From positions 1 through 27,021 of IMG/VR virus record IMGVR_UViG_3300031227_000340: DNA of 27,021 nt; one strand, 5' to 3'. The notes below the pieces were generated by a model. The model did no database searches. It had not been told where the DNA came from and saw only the letters and a program-made list of their open reading frames with translations. Shown piece by piece: positions 7,201-15,030 of this stretch (positions within the stretch are counted from its first letter, which is position 1; the number at the start of each line of letters is the position of its first letter). A program made the position numbers and the translations under genes. This DNA is from a virus.

Positions 7201-8435
7201 CCTTGATAGCTCCTTGCTACCTGCTTCTGTTTCCATTCACGGTTATAGGCATATCGCAACCCGTCAATTAGATGATTAACCTTGTCTACCGGCTTCTTAA
7301 TACTGTTGCCGTCCTTATCTTTTTGCCATTGGTACTGTTGAAACTCCATGATCATATTCACGCAGTTCTTGTCTACAAATATCTTGTTCTGCTGCAACCA
7401 TTGGATCCCATGTAAGATACTATCTGCGCCCTTCTCGGTTGCCAACGCTCTAACGCCATGATTCTTTAATTCTTGTATCGATTTTGGTTCAGCAGAATCG
7501 CAATAGATGTAATCCTGGTCGATCATCCTAATAACTTCTTCTGCAAGTATATCATTTGTCAATCCACGCTCGTATAACTCATCGAAGATATATATTTCCT
7601 TCTTTGCAGCATTCCTAGCTGTTACGAGTACTGCAGCCGGGTCAGCAGCGAATCCGAAGTCAAGGCCATTATGGAATGTGTCATATCGTTTCCTGGTATC
7701 GGATAAGTCAACAACTTTCCAATTCTTGAAGATGACATCACCGAGCGTCCCCCACAGTCCCAAAGTATAAACATTGTAGAAATATTCATCTGTCTCATTC
7801 TCAAGGTCTGCAATGTCCTCTGTTGTCAGATATTCATTATCTTTATAGGTCGTTTTCAGGACGAGTAGTTTGTCAGTATCTTTTACTGTCTGCTCATCGT
7901 CCCAATTCTTGAAATAAGTAGAATAGATCCAATGTGTTTGCAGTATAGGGTTGAAACTCATCGTCAACCGTTTAGGCTTTTCACTCTTACCACGTTGCCG
8001 CTTATATAGTTGCTTTACAGCGTCGTGGTTTGTCTCTGTAGCTTCTTCCACCCATATATCAGTTATAACGCCATTCTCAGGCGTCATTGATTTCACCTTC
8101 TCTACATCATCAAGCCCTGAGAACATAATCTGATAACCATTCGCACAAGTGATTATTAACTCGGACTTATTGATATTGAAGAACTCGCTCAGGCCCCAAT
8201 CACGAATAACCTTGACTATCTCGTTATACACTGAGCGTCTGATAGTTCTGCCAACAGCCCTGCATACCAGGTAATTACGACCACCTGCAAGAACATCCTC
8301 TACTGTACGCTGTGCAAGAAACACTGACTTACCTGAAGACGATCCACCAAAGAATATCTGCGTTCTTTGTGAATCCTTTATGTGCGAGTAATATATTTTA
8401 TTATAAAGGCCAGGATCAATCGTTATCTTTTGCAT
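7197..8435 (-). CDS. terL: Terminase large subunit, PBSX-type
   Basis: 412 residues. ATPase: Walker A GGSSSGKS at residues 30-37 and Walker [10 protein letters not shown] at about 126-134. Nuclease: acidic residues in [12 protein letters not shown] (D259), IYCDSAEP (D313) and HLIDGLRYA (D391). It packages DNA into the head with the portal. It overlaps the small-terminase gene by 20 bases and hands over to the methyltransferase by an ATGA overlap. Complete in length and motifs. Confidence 0.93.
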   Translation of the reverse strand: MQKITIDPGLYNKIYYSHIKDSQRTQIFFGGSSSGKSVFLAQRTVEDVLAGGRNYLVCRAVGRTIRRSVYNEIVKVIRDWGLSEFFNINKSELIITCANGYQIMFSGLDDVEKVKSMTPENGVITDIWVEEATETNHDAVKQLYKRQRGKSEKPKRLTMSFNPILQTHWIYSTYFKNWDDEQTVKDTDKLLVLKTTYKDNEYLTTEDIADLENETDEYFYNVYTLGLWGTLGDVIFKNWKVVDLSDTRKRYDTFHNGLDFGFAADPAAVLVTARNAAKKEIYIFDELYERGLTNDILAEEVIRMIDQDYIYCDSAEPKSIQELKNHGVRALATEKGADSILHGIQWLQQNKIFVDKNCVNMIMEFQQYQWQKDKDGNSIKKPVDKVNHLIDGLRYAYNREWKQKQVARSYQG

Positions 8436-8772
8436 CTTCTATCCCGTGTCCTACAACAAATATTGTTTTATCGCCTTTGATTGCGAAATCTGTTTCTTGT
8501 CTCTCTACGTATCCTCTCGATTTACCCTTAGTTGATAATTGGTACTTTATTGCCCATTCTCTTTTAGCTATTACAGATTCACGCAATCCTAATTCTGCAA
8601 TATCGTTGACCTCTTCGTCATAATCTTCTTTTATCTCGCGCAAATCATCATATTTATTTATATAGTTGTAAATAGTTTTTGGGGTACAGTTAATATGTTT
8701 AGCTGCAAGATACGCAGCACCCTTGTACTTGTGCAATGCGTCTTTTACTCTCTTTTTGTTTATTCTTGCCAT
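8416..8772 (-). CDS. terS: Terminase small subunit (HTH DNA-binding)
   Basis: 118 residues from ATG 8772. The N-terminal HTH reads YLAAKHINCTPKTIYNYINK (about 21-40), followed by an acidic helix (DLREIKEDYDEEVNDIAELG) and a C-terminal segment with LSTKGKSRGYVERQE, as in many small terminases. It would recognise the packaging site. It precedes terL with an overlap. The 96-base leader holds an 8-bp inverted repeat (8841-8865). Confidence 0.8.
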   Translation of the reverse strand: MARINKKRVKDALHKYKGAAYLAAKHINCTPKTIYNYINKYDDLREIKEDYDEEVNDIAELGLRESVIAKREWAIKYQLSTKGKSRGYVERQETDFAIKGDKTIFVVGHGIEDAKDND

Positions 8773-8840
8773 GCCTCACCAATGTGAAATTTGTGAATAA
8801 TTACTCTATTCTTTGCCTTATTTTACACGCTTTTGTTGCA

Positions 8841-8865
8841 TTTTATGCGCTATTTCTGCATAAAA
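8841..8865. repeat. Perfect inverted repeat in the small-terminase leader
   Basis: TTTTATGC and GCATAAAA, separated by nine bases, lie between the ParB-methyltransferase stop (8869) and the terS start (8772). In phages this is a usual place for a packaging-site or operator element. No T-run follows on the minus strand, so it does not look like a terminator. Confidence 0.5.
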
Positions 8866-8868
8866 CAG

Positions 8869-10125
8869 TCACTTTTCTATCAATTCCGGCTCTAATCCTG
8901 TCACATTCGCCCATCTTTGTATCGCTACTGCAACGTATGCAGGGCTAATTTCGATTGCTCGACATTTGCGGTGCAGGCGTTCGCAGGCAATGAGGGTGGT
9001 GCCGGAGCCGAGGAATGGGTCAAATATAACTTCGCCTGACTTTGAACTATTACCAATCGCCTTGTTCGGTAACTCAACAGGCTTCATCGTTGGATGATCC
9101 TTGGAGACTTTCGGACGCTCATACTCCCACACAGTATCTTGTTTTCTGTCATCTATAAAATAATGCGCAGCCCCATCTTTCCATCCATAAAGGATGCTTT
9201 CGTGTCTCCAGTGATAATCTTGTCTACCAAATACAAACACGTCTTTTATCCATACAATGCATTCTCTTAACTGTAGCCCAGAGACACTGTTAAGCGCAAT
9301 TCTGAACTGTGTCTCTGGGCGCCCCGGCGGGGCGCACAGGTAATATGCGCCTCCGTTCTTTAGTGGCAATACAGACAAGAACGCAATCAGAAAGGCGTCA
9401 AACTCATCGTCTGTCATCGAATCATTGCTAACCACCAATCCGTCTGTTCTGCGGTTTCGCGCCTTTAAGGACTCTATACTTTCGTTGTCTTGATACGAAA
9501 CGTTATATGGCGGGTCAGTGAATACCATATCCGCCTTCTCTCCGCCCATCACCCTATCAACCACCAACTTATCCGTGCAATCCCCACACACAATCCGATG
9601 CTCACCTAACTGCCACATCTGCCCCGTTTCAACACCCCACTTCTCGCGCAGTTCTTCTGCCTTGTCAATCTGCGGCTCGGCGTCCTCCGGTACTTCTTCC
9701 TCACCAAAGTACAGCCCATTATCCTCCGCCAGCCCGCTCAACATCTCCTGCAATCCAGCCTCGCCAGTCTGGATATTCTGCATCAGGCCGTCAAGCTGCT
9801 GTTTATCAGCCGCTGCCATTGCAGCAATCGGGTCAAGCGTAGTTAGCGCAAGATGTTCCTCTTCTTGTGTTAAGTCAACATATTTCACGGGTACCGGCGT
9901 ATCTTCACCTTCTCGCATTGCAAGCGTTACACGTAAATGCCCGTCAATCATGTTGCCGGTGTTCTGGTTGACTATGACCTCCTGAATCCATCCTATCTCG
10001 TTTAGCGCGCCTTTCATCGCTTCCTGTTGCGGCTTGGGATGAATGCGCCAGTTCATCGGGTTCGCCAGGAACTCGGATGCTGGCAACTCTCCAGATCCTA
10101 TTATTCTATTCTTCCAGTTGGTCAC
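8869..10125 (-). CDS. ParB-domain / DNA methyltransferase fusion
   Basis: 418 residues from GTG 10125, which overlaps the HNH stop and has AGAGAGG five bases upstream; ORF extensions to 10167 lack such a site. An N-terminal ParB/Srx-like domain (about 1-130) has ANPMNWRIHP and the MIDGHLRV box (about 59-66). An acidic linker follows, then a beta-class methyltransferase with DPPYN at 204-208, HPTMKP at about 344-349 and DPFLGSGTT at 369-377. Such fusions are common next to phage terminases and methylate phage DNA. The ParB part may aid DNA recognition. This is the second methyltransferase within 3.5 kb. Confidence 0.9.
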   Translation of the reverse strand: MTNWKNRIIGSGELPASEFLANPMNWRIHPKPQQEAMKGALNEIGWIQEVIVNQNTGNMIDGHLRVTLAMREGEDTPVPVKYVDLTQEEEHLALTTLDPIAAMAAADKQQLDGLMQNIQTGEAGLQEMLSGLAEDNGLYFGEEEVPEDAEPQIDKAEELREKWGVETGQMWQLGEHRIVCGDCTDKLVVDRVMGGEKADMVFTDPPYNVSYQDNESIESLKARNRRTDGLVVSNDSMTDDEFDAFLIAFLSVLPLKNGGAYYLCAPPGRPETQFRIALNSVSGLQLRECIVWIKDVFVFGRQDYHWRHESILYGWKDGAAHYFIDDRKQDTVWEYERPKVSKDHPTMKPVELPNKAIGNSSKSGEVIFDPFLGSGTTLIACERLHRKCRAIEISPAYVAVAIQRWANVTGLEPELIEK

Positions 10126-10419
10126 CACATCCTCTCTTTCGTTATCAGATCCAATCCCTCGTACCACTCCATCATGTTATCCTTGCCGTACCGCTTGCAA
10201 TTCATCTGGAACGCTATCCGCCTGCCCTCGTAACCTTTTGAGTGGAACCAGCGATGACACGAGTTGCAGAGGTGTACCAGGTTGAAACATGCCATTCAGC
10301 TCAGGCTTCCTCCGCATTCTTCTCACAACGGCGTGATGCCAATGTTCGGCTATGTGTCCGCAATTCTCGCAGTCCTCACCCTCGCGGGCTTGCATTGCCT
10401 TGTTATCGTAGCCGTTCAT
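10122..10419 (-). pseudogene. HNH endonuclease with a one-base frameshift
   Basis: ATG 10419 has GGGAG four bases upstream. The first frame reads MNGYDNKAMQAREGEDCENC, then EHWHHAVVRRMRRKPELN. The conserved continuation CFNLVHLCNSCHRWFHSKGY...MNCKRYGKDNMMEWYEG lies in the next frame and ends at TGA 10122. Removing one G from the GG at 10292-10293 joins both into a 98-residue HNH protein with all parts: CxxC, HH, N, CNSCHRWFH. In the frame as given, the ORF instead runs out of the family after PELNG and stops at 10177. Either a sequencing error, a dead gene or a slippage site. Such HNH proteins sit beside terminases and are needed for DNA packaging in some phages. Confidence 0.8.
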
Positions 10420-10500
10420 CCTACTCCCTTCCGTAAACACCCATAACCGCACCTCCGTTTGTGTTGCGCTACACGCGCCAGTGTGAGGTCGGTTATGAGG

Positions 10501-10662
10501 TCAATTCTGCGACTCGCTCAGCCGCATAAAAATTGCCATAAAATGTTGGTACTCTGTTGCCCAGTTATCATTTAGCTTATGTGTCTCTATCTCCGTCTTA
10601 TCTAATATCGTTTCCCATGTCCAGTTGACAAATTCATCCGCTTTCGGCTCGGGGTTGATCAC
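10501..10662 (-). CDS. Small hypothetical protein, 53 aa
   Basis: GTG 10662 overlaps the stop of the upstream membrane-protein gene (GTGA); TGA at 10501. It reads MINPEPKADEFVNWTWETIL, and the rest is polar and helical, ending MRLSESQN. No strong ribosome binding site, so translation would be coupled. No family recognised. Confidence 0.5.
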   Translation of the reverse strand: MINPEPKADEFVNWTWETILDKTEIETHKLNDNWATEYQHFMAIFMRLSESQN

Positions 10663-10952
10663 ATGAATAACTTTTCAAATAATGGCTGTAGTGCAATGAT
10701 TATCGTCAATACCAGGACTACACAGAATATGGTCGATTTCGGCTTGTGAACAATTAGCCAGGTCAATGAAGGGTAATCGTGGTGACATTTTCGAATGGCA
10801 GCAACTTCACCGCGCAACTTCTCCACATCCTCAAATTTATTATACAATTCGATTACTCCCGCAAGTATCAATCTATTTGTTACTTTTGGGGGTATTGAAT
10901 CCCCCTCGTCTACTGCATTTTGAATAGTGTGAAGTAAGTCGCCATTGCTCAT
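10659..10952 (-). CDS. C-terminally anchored membrane protein, 97 aa
   Basis: Residues 1-70 are soluble and partly coiled-coil (KFEDVEKLRGEVAAIRK at about 40-56). A single transmembrane segment (TIFCVVLVLTIIIALQPLF) spans about 74-92. The gene is six bases downstream of the LL-H-type holin gene, so a lysis-accessory role resembling XhlA-type proteins is plausible. That role is inference; only the membrane topology is seen. Confidence 0.65.
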   Translation of the reverse strand: MSNGDLLHTIQNAVDEGDSIPPKVTNRLILAGVIELYNKFEDVEKLRGEVAAIRKCHHDYPSLTWLIVHKPKSTIFCVVLVLTIIIALQPLFEKLFM

Positions 10953-10958
10953 TGATGT

Positions 10959-11321
10959 TTATCCCTCTGCGTGTGGAAAGTTTGCTTTCTTTATTTCGGC
11001 CTCAATGGCTGCTCGTAATAGATCTAAATCAATATGTTTTAAGCCTTTTGAAACTAAGTATTTTTTAGCGATGTCGGTTGCATAATCCAGTTTACTGTCA
11101 GCAAGTTCAGCCAACGCCCCTGTCAACCCAACCTGTTCAGCAGCGTTTACAGCAAACTCAGCAGCGTCTTCAATGTACATTGCAATATTTGGCTGCCACA
11201 TCTTCAACTCTGTCCATGCACTAACAACCATCTTGCCAGCCCAAACCACTACCAGCGGGACTAACAGGTAGACAAGTTGTAACAATATCTCCTGTGCGAA
11301 TTCTTGCAATACTTGATCCAT
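10959..11321 (-). CDS. Holin, LL-H family-like
   Basis: 120 residues with an N-terminal membrane segment (LLQLVYLLVPLVVVWAGKMV, about 13-32). A soluble helical domain follows: EDAAEFAVNAAEQVGLTGAL, KLDYATDIAKKYL and LDLLRAAIEAEIKKA. This is the build of the LL-H phage holin family (AV.AAEQ...K...A...L...IEA). It would make membrane lesions that time lysis. It lies far from the lysozyme gene at 23.6-24.3 kb, so the lysis functions are split on this map. Confidence 0.75.
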   Translation of the reverse strand: MDQVLQEFAQEILLQLVYLLVPLVVVWAGKMVVSAWTELKMWQPNIAMYIEDAAEFAVNAAEQVGLTGALAELADSKLDYATDIAKKYLVSKGLKHIDLDLLRAAIEAEIKKANFPHAEG

Positions 11322-11409
11322 ATCTTACTCCTATATTCTTGATAACATTTGAACTCGATCTTTTTTTAGTTGCATATCGAGCAGCAACAAACATTTGATT
11401 TAGTCTCTA

Positions 11410-11655
11410 CTAACATATGATCCGACCACGCATCTTTCTCGCGGTCTCAGAATCTATACTCTCTTCGCCGTCTAAACGGGTAATGTCTAGCTCATAGTGA
11501 TTGCATTCGTATTCAACTTCCCTACGTATATCCGCAACCATAAATCTCAACCACTCCGGCCACCCTTTTCTATCTTTGCCATATATAGACAAGCACTCTC
11601 TACAAAGATTATGGTTTGGGTGGATTTCTTTTCCGCAAGGGCAATATCTATTCAC
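11410..11655 (-). CDS. Small zinc-finger protein, 81 aa
   Basis: Starts MNRYCPCGKEIHPNHNLCRE: a C-x-C...C-x2-C zinc cluster in residues 5-21. A helical region then has WPEWLRFMVADIRREVEYE. The start overlaps the stop of the sigma-like gene by four bases (ATGA). No function known; probably nucleic-acid or protein binding. Confidence 0.65.
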   Translation of the reverse strand: MNRYCPCGKEIHPNHNLCRECLSIYGKDRKGWPEWLRFMVADIRREVEYECNHYELDITRLDGEESIDSETARKMRGRIIC

Positions 11656-11885
11656 GCTAGTATAACCTTTAGTTTTGATTTTGCGCGGTGCAATGTTCGT
11701 CCAGCATGGCGCTGTGATATTCCTAGAAACTCTCCAATCTCACGTTGCGTATATCCCCAATGACCCAATACCACCGCACGCTGTTCATTATGCGTTAGTT
11801 CGCGCAACGCAATATTAATATCAACGCCCATTAAGGCTGTTTCCTCTAATGTTGGTGATAAATCTTCTACGCGATTATTTCCCAT
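11652..11885 (-). CDS. Sigma-70 region-4-like HTH transcription regulator
   Basis: 77 residues; ATG 11885 with GGGA seven bases upstream. After a short acidic N-terminus, LTHNEQRAVVLGHWGYTQ and REIGEFLGISQRHAGRTLHR form the helices of a sigma region-4/LuxR-type HTH, ending RAKSKLKVILA. It lacks region 2, so it cannot be a full sigma factor. Small region-4 proteins at the end of the early region often act as late-gene activators (ArpU-like role). Its position just before lysis and packaging genes fits that, but this is inference. Confidence 0.75.
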   Translation of the reverse strand: MGNNRVEDLSPTLEETALMGVDINIALRELTHNEQRAVVLGHWGYTQREIGEFLGISQRHAGRTLHRAKSKLKVILA

Positions 11886-11938
11886 AAAATAGTCCCTATA
11901 TATACTACACGTCTGAGAGGGTGCTTTTTAGACATTAA

Positions 11939-12298
11939 TTAATAATCGACTTTATCAGCAGCCAGGCAGATTGCTTCGGATGGGGTGTCAGCTTCAGCGC
12001 TATTTTCTAAACTAGTAGTACCACGCGGGACAAATATAGCAAACCAGCCGATACGATCCTGCTGAAGATCTAAGTAATATTCATCGCTCAACCTCTCTAC
12101 CACCTTAAACGTGTCAGCTATGTCATGGACGGGATCAAACGATTCCAGCCAGAACCTAGCCTCTTTTATACTTCCATACCCCATCAGATTCGCCATCCGG
12201 CGGTTGAGGTCAGTCATCTTGTCTATTTTCATCTTGCGCAATATCTCGCCACCTTGTTTCACACTTTCGATAAGTTCGTCAAACATCTCATCGTCCAT
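11939..12298 (-). CDS. ABA-sandwich-type phage protein
   Basis: 119 residues. It starts MDDEMFDELIESVKQGGEIL, a common N-terminal helix in small phage and antitoxin-like proteins. The C-terminal half has KVVERLSDEYYLDLQ, then WFAIFVP and ADTPSEAICLAADKV. That strand-helix pattern resembles the phage ABA-sandwich domain. Role unknown. A second protein with the same C-terminal hallmark lies at 16375-16737. Confidence 0.55.
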   Translation of the reverse strand: MDDEMFDELIESVKQGGEILRKMKIDKMTDLNRRMANLMGYGSIKEARFWLESFDPVHDIADTFKVVERLSDEYYLDLQQDRIGWFAIFVPRGTTSLENSAEADTPSEAICLAADKVDY

Positions 12299-12302
12299 AA
12301 TC

Positions 12303-12566
12303 CTACTCCTTTCCCATCACCCGCAACGCCTCATCAACGCTACGGACTAAGGCCTTCTGCCCTCTCCACGTGTCGAAGAACTCAATCTCGGCGGGGGTCA
12401 GCTTACCTTTCTCACTCTTGATTTCCATAAGGTAGTTAGCGCCACGGATCCCAACTATTATGTCAGGAAACCCTTTGCCTACTTCGTGGAGAAGGAAAAC
12501 ATCTGCGCCACACTCGCGCAACGCCTTGACGATTTCGCGCTGGTTATCGTCTACTCGGCGGGGCAT
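12303..12566 (-). CDS. VRR-NUC (PD-(D/E)XK) nuclease
   Basis: 87 residues from ATG 12566, with GGGGAGGAACC directly upstream; longer ORF starts run into the preceding gene. The core reads EVGKGFPDIIVGIRGANYLM then EIKSEKGKLTPAE. Catalytic residues are D35 and E48-x-K50. VRR-NUC proteins are structure-specific nucleases, and stand-alone phage forms often act as Holliday-junction or flap nucleases in recombination and replication. Length is normal for the stand-alone type. Confidence 0.88.
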   Translation of the reverse strand: MPRRVDDNQREIVKALRECGADVFLLHEVGKGFPDIIVGIRGANYLMEIKSEKGKLTPAEIEFFDTWRGQKALVRSVDEALRVMGKE

Positions 12567-12877
12567 GGTTCCTCCCCGCGTTCGTTCCGGCCCCACATGG
12601 CAAAGAAGCGCGTCCATACAATATCTCTGTAATCTTTATTATATATAAAAAAATTGGTGGTGCTCATCATTTTACGTAATGCGTTCTTTTGCCCTATATA
12701 AGTGTCCGGAGAATCTGAAGGATTGCGAATTGTCGCAGCAAAATCATCCTCATATAGACAATATGTTATATCCTTCTCACGCCTGTCACGCCTGTCCCAT
12801 ACGGTTGTATACGCAAATATAAACTCATTATATTCATCGTTACATCTCACTCTAAAACTATTCTTATTCTTGTTCAT
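12551..12877 (-). CDS. Hypothetical protein, 108 aa
   Basis: ATG 12877 with GAGGAGAG seven bases upstream. Polar, aromatic-rich sequence (DEYNEFIFAYTTVWDRRDRR, then ITYCLYEDDFAATI, then NFFIYNKDYRDIVWTRFFAM). The start overlaps the 38-aa ORF upstream and the end overlaps the VRR-NUC start. No family recognised. Confidence 0.6.
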   Translation of the reverse strand: MNKNKNSFRVRCNDEYNEFIFAYTTVWDRRDRREKDITYCLYEDDFAATIRNPSDSPDTYIGQKNALRKMMSTTNFFIYNKDYRDIVWTRFFAMWGRNERGEEPCPAE

Positions 12878-12980
12878 AATCTCTCCTCTCTACTGTAACC
12901 ATCGGCCACGTCCACCATCGGGACAGCATCAGCACGTAATGGCCTATTATCCACTCGTAACAATTCGCGCGTTTATTCAT
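12864..12980 (-). CDS. Small Trp-rich hypothetical protein, 38 aa
   Basis: ATG 12980 has GGAGAGACG directly upstream, a strong ribosome binding site. It reads MNKRANCYEWIIGHYVLMLS and then RWWTWPMVTVERRDYEQE, with a short hydrophobic centre. It fills the gap between two larger genes and overlaps both slightly. Confidence 0.5.
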   Translation of the reverse strand: MNKRANCYEWIIGHYVLMLSRWWTWPMVTVERRDYEQE

Positions 12981-13336
12981 CGTCTCTCCTTTATCACCCT
13001 ATACTTCCTCGTTTTCGTGTGTCTAAACATGCTACCAGGTGCTATCACGCCCTGCCGCTCCATCTCGTCAATGTCATACTCTGTGAACTTCGCGCCCTTG
13101 CGCAAACGAATATTCTCATCATGCTCCTTGTCATAGACAACTGACCAGTAACGATGTGCCTTGGCATTGATGGGACGGTTACTCTTTGGCAGCGGGTTGG
13201 CTATACATTGCGGACACTTCTCCCTAGCATTGAAAGTATTGACCATATGATGCAGTCCGCACTCATAGCAAGTTGCTTGTGTCCAATACTGGTCGTCAGA
13301 TGTACGTCCCTTTGCGCGGTGTTCAGGCATCCTCAT
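12977..13336 (-). CDS. Zinc-ribbon protein, 119 aa
   Basis: Residues about 22-45 contain TCYECGLHHMVN...KCPQC, two CxxC pairs about 17 residues apart, a classic zinc ribbon. The rest is basic (HRYWSVVYDKEHDENIRLRK, C-terminal RKYRVIKERR). ATG 13336 overlaps the TGA of a 24-codon ORF (ATGA). Probably nucleic-acid binding; role unknown. Confidence 0.65.
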   Translation of the reverse strand: MRMPEHRAKGRTSDDQYWTQATCYECGLHHMVNTFNAREKCPQCIANPLPKSNRPINAKAHRYWSVVYDKEHDENIRLRKGAKFTEYDIDEMERQGVIAPGSMFRHTKTRKYRVIKERR

Positions 13337-13407
13337 TCAAAACCTACCTCACCTAGCTTAGAAAACCGGTTTTCTGCGATTATATATCCTATTGTGTAAT
13401 ATTTCAC
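13333..13407 (-). CDS. Very small ORF, 24 aa, coupled to both neighbours
   Basis: GTG 13407 overlaps the stop of the preceding ORF (GTGA) and has AGGAG at 8-base spacing. The stop overlaps the next ATG (ATGA). It reads MKYYTIGYIIAENRFSK then LGEVGFE. A perfect 14-bp palindrome, GAAAACCGGTTTTC (13361-13374), lies inside it. It may be a real micro-gene or a translational coupling leader. Confidence 0.4.
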   Translation of the reverse strand: MKYYTIGYIIAENRFSKLGEVGFE

Positions 13408-13553
13408 CTGCGACACTCCTTACACGTCCTCTTGTGTATCTCACGCGCAATCTGCCACAGCCAGCACAGCGGCCAGTTGTTCAGCCTATCGTATAACTTC
13501 CAGTAAGCGAGGCAGTATCTCACGGGGCGGGTTTTAGAACGGTATGTCATCAT
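13404..13553 (-). CDS. Small basic Trp/Cys-rich protein, 49 aa
   Basis: Starts at the ATG-ATG inside the last codons of ssb (13553) in the +1 frame and ends TGA 13404. It reads MMTYRSKTRPVRYCLAYWKL, then DRLNNWPLCWLWQIAREIHK and RTCKECRR. The terminal CxxC and basic charge suggest zinc or nucleic-acid binding. The ribosome binding site is weak; coupling to ssb is likely. Confidence 0.5.
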   Translation of the reverse strand: MMTYRSKTRPVRYCLAYWKLYDRLNNWPLCWLWQIAREIHKRTCKECRR

Positions 13554-13926
13554 TACTCAACCGCTCAACTGATTCACTCTGCGCCTTCCCACTCAGGAAC
13601 TTGACCACGCCAGCCGTCACCTCGAATGATGCGTGCGTCACGCCGTCGCTACCTTCCCATGTGCGGGGGTTGCCGCTGGGATCCGGTTGCAGTCTACCCT
13701 CGACAAGAACCTTGCTACCCTTCTTCAGGTAGGTATTACATGACTCGGCCTGCTTGCCCCAGACGGATACTTTGAACCAGGTTGTCTCGTCAATCTTGTT
13801 ACCTTCGCTCCCAGTGTATGATCTCGATGATGCCACGCTCATGTTAGTGACGGCCTGACCGTTGGGGGTAAAACGCATTTCGGGGTCGCGGCCTAAATTA
13901 CCTACGATTATTATTGTGTGGAACAT
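13534..13926 (-). CDS. ssb: Single-stranded DNA-binding protein
   Basis: 130 residues. OB-fold landmarks: MFHTIIIVGNLGRDPEMRF, VASSRSYTGSEG, TTWFKVSVWGKQAES, YLKKGSKVLVEGRL. The C-terminus ends NDDIPF, the acidic tip that binds partner proteins of replication and repair. A complete, canonical bacterial/phage SSB with a short linker. It lies in the early replication region. Confidence 0.96.
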   Translation of the reverse strand: MFHTIIIVGNLGRDPEMRFTPNGQAVTNMSVASSRSYTGSEGNKIDETTWFKVSVWGKQAESCNTYLKKGSKVLVEGRLQPDPSGNPRTWEGSDGVTHASFEVTAGVVKFLSGKAQSESVERLSNDDIPF

Positions 13927-13929
13927 TTG

Positions 13930-14403
13930 TTATCCTTCCTTCGCTATCTCTAGCAACGACAGCACACGATCTGCGATGTCATTGGCATAAATTGTGGTAT
14001 CTCCATAATCGGCGCGATCTTTTTCAGGCATGTTTTTGTCATACCGTTCAAACATATAATTTTCTTTGACGTAGCGATACAGTTCCCAATAATCCTTATT
14101 GGCGAGGCGTTCATTTTCCACCGCTTTGGTTAATTTTGATATGATTGCGCTTGCCCATTCTGCAATAATTGATCCCATGTGTTCTGTTATTAGTTTTTGC
14201 CTCAGATCAAATATTTTGCTATTGAAATTAGGTGTACTCAATCCGGTAGAAATTTGATCTTCTAATTCCTCGAATATGATTGTTTGTCTTGACATATCCC
14301 GCAACAATATTTCCTGATCTTCGGATGTCAATAACTCAAATAAATTATAGGCATTTATAACAAGTTGTCCTGATTTGTTTCCTTGTTCTACTTTTAATTC
14401 CAT
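13930..14403 (-). CDS. Hypothetical helical protein, 157 aa
   Basis: ATG 14403 with a purine-rich GATAGAGAG upstream, three bases upstream of ssb. Mostly helical and charged (ELLTSEDQEILLRDMSRQ, ISKLTKAVENERLANKDYWE), ending DIADRVLSLLEIAKEG. No motif recognised. Its position beside ssb suggests an early function, but nothing more can be said. Confidence 0.65.
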   Translation of the reverse strand: MELKVEQGNKSGQLVINAYNLFELLTSEDQEILLRDMSRQTIIFEELEDQISTGLSTPNFNSKIFDLRQKLITEHMGSIIAEWASAIISKLTKAVENERLANKDYWELYRYVKENYMFERYDKNMPEKDRADYGDTTIYANDIADRVLSLLEIAKEG

Positions 14404-14407
14404 CTCT

Positions 14408-14776
14408 CTATCCTTTCTCTAGTCCCGCATCGGCGGGTTGGTTACCGAAGAACTCATCTTGCGTAACTTCAACTTCTGTGCCGTCGTCGTCAACGATGAT
14501 GTAACTTCGCGTTCCATTTACGATCCGAATAAACTTGTCGGTTCCGTGTACTTCTATGCTGATGGCATCCGGTGGTGGTAGGAGGGGCATCCAGTGGGTG
14601 ACTGCGTCAGTTTCTATCCTGTCAATATCGTCACGGTACCACTCTCCGTTTCCGACATAAAGCCAGATAGCATGTTTAGCCCAAAAACTATTTTCAAGAT
14701 ATACATAATACGACTGTGAATCTTCTCTGTTTTCCCATTTTGGTAACCTATCCTCTACGCTAATCCATTCAGCCAT
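14408..14776 (-). CDS. DUF551-type protein
   Basis: 122 residues from ATG 14776, which overlaps the upstream stop as TGATG with GGGAGG ahead. It starts MAEWISVEDRLPKWENRED and contains AIWLYVGNGEWYRDD and VTHWMPLLPPPDA. The W.S.E..LP ... ITHWMPLP..P pattern is the DUF551 signature. Function of the family is unknown; it is common in phage early regions. The C-terminal extension (residues 75-122) is outside the usual domain. Confidence 0.75.
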   Translation of the reverse strand: MAEWISVEDRLPKWENREDSQSYYVYLENSFWAKHAIWLYVGNGEWYRDDIDRIETDAVTHWMPLLPPPDAISIEVHGTDKFIRIVNGTRSYIIVDDDGTEVEVTQDEFFGNQPADAGLEKG

Positions 14777-15030
14777 CACTCCTCCCTTCCCACCGGCAAG
14801 TCCCACACCTCGTCACCGATAACCTTCTCGTATATGTCATCGTCGGGCATGATCACGTTGCGCACGTCGCAGTTCTCGACGTGCGCCCAATATAGCCCGG
14901 CGGAGTCTACGGTGCTTACATTCCACTCACTTATACTCGCGTATAATAAAAACGTATCATAATACGCTTGTGCTATCGGACATCGACCGGCGGGGGACTT
15001 CTCGAATAGTGTCTGCTGGATGCTAATCAT
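14776..15030 (-). CDS. Hypothetical protein, 84 aa
   Basis: Start ATG 15030 (MISIQQTLFEKSPAGRCPIA) is preceded by GGGAGG at six bases; the upstream in-frame start lies deep in the preceding gene. It has an acidic C-terminus (VIMPDDDIYEKVIGDEVWDL). No family recognised. Confidence 0.6.
   Translation of the reverse strand: MISIQQTLFEKSPAGRCPIAQAYYDTFLLYASISEWNVSTVDSAGLYWAHVENCDVRNVIMPDDDIYEKVIGDEVWDLPVGREE

Noticed and set aside
9518-9985. 155-codon plus-strand ORF opposite the ParB-methyltransferase
   Set aside because: It is rich in Ser, Cys and Pro with no motif, and it lies opposite a well-recognised gene. Typical antisense shadow, unlike the endonuclease at 3472-4371, which has clear domains.
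11867-11935. 22-codon minus-strand ORF before the sigma-like gene
   Set aside because: It has no ribosome binding site and fully overlaps the leader and start of the next gene.
12702-13136. 144-codon plus-strand ORF
   Set aside because: It spans three minus-strand genes that have ribosome sites and coupling. No motif or promoter on the plus strand.
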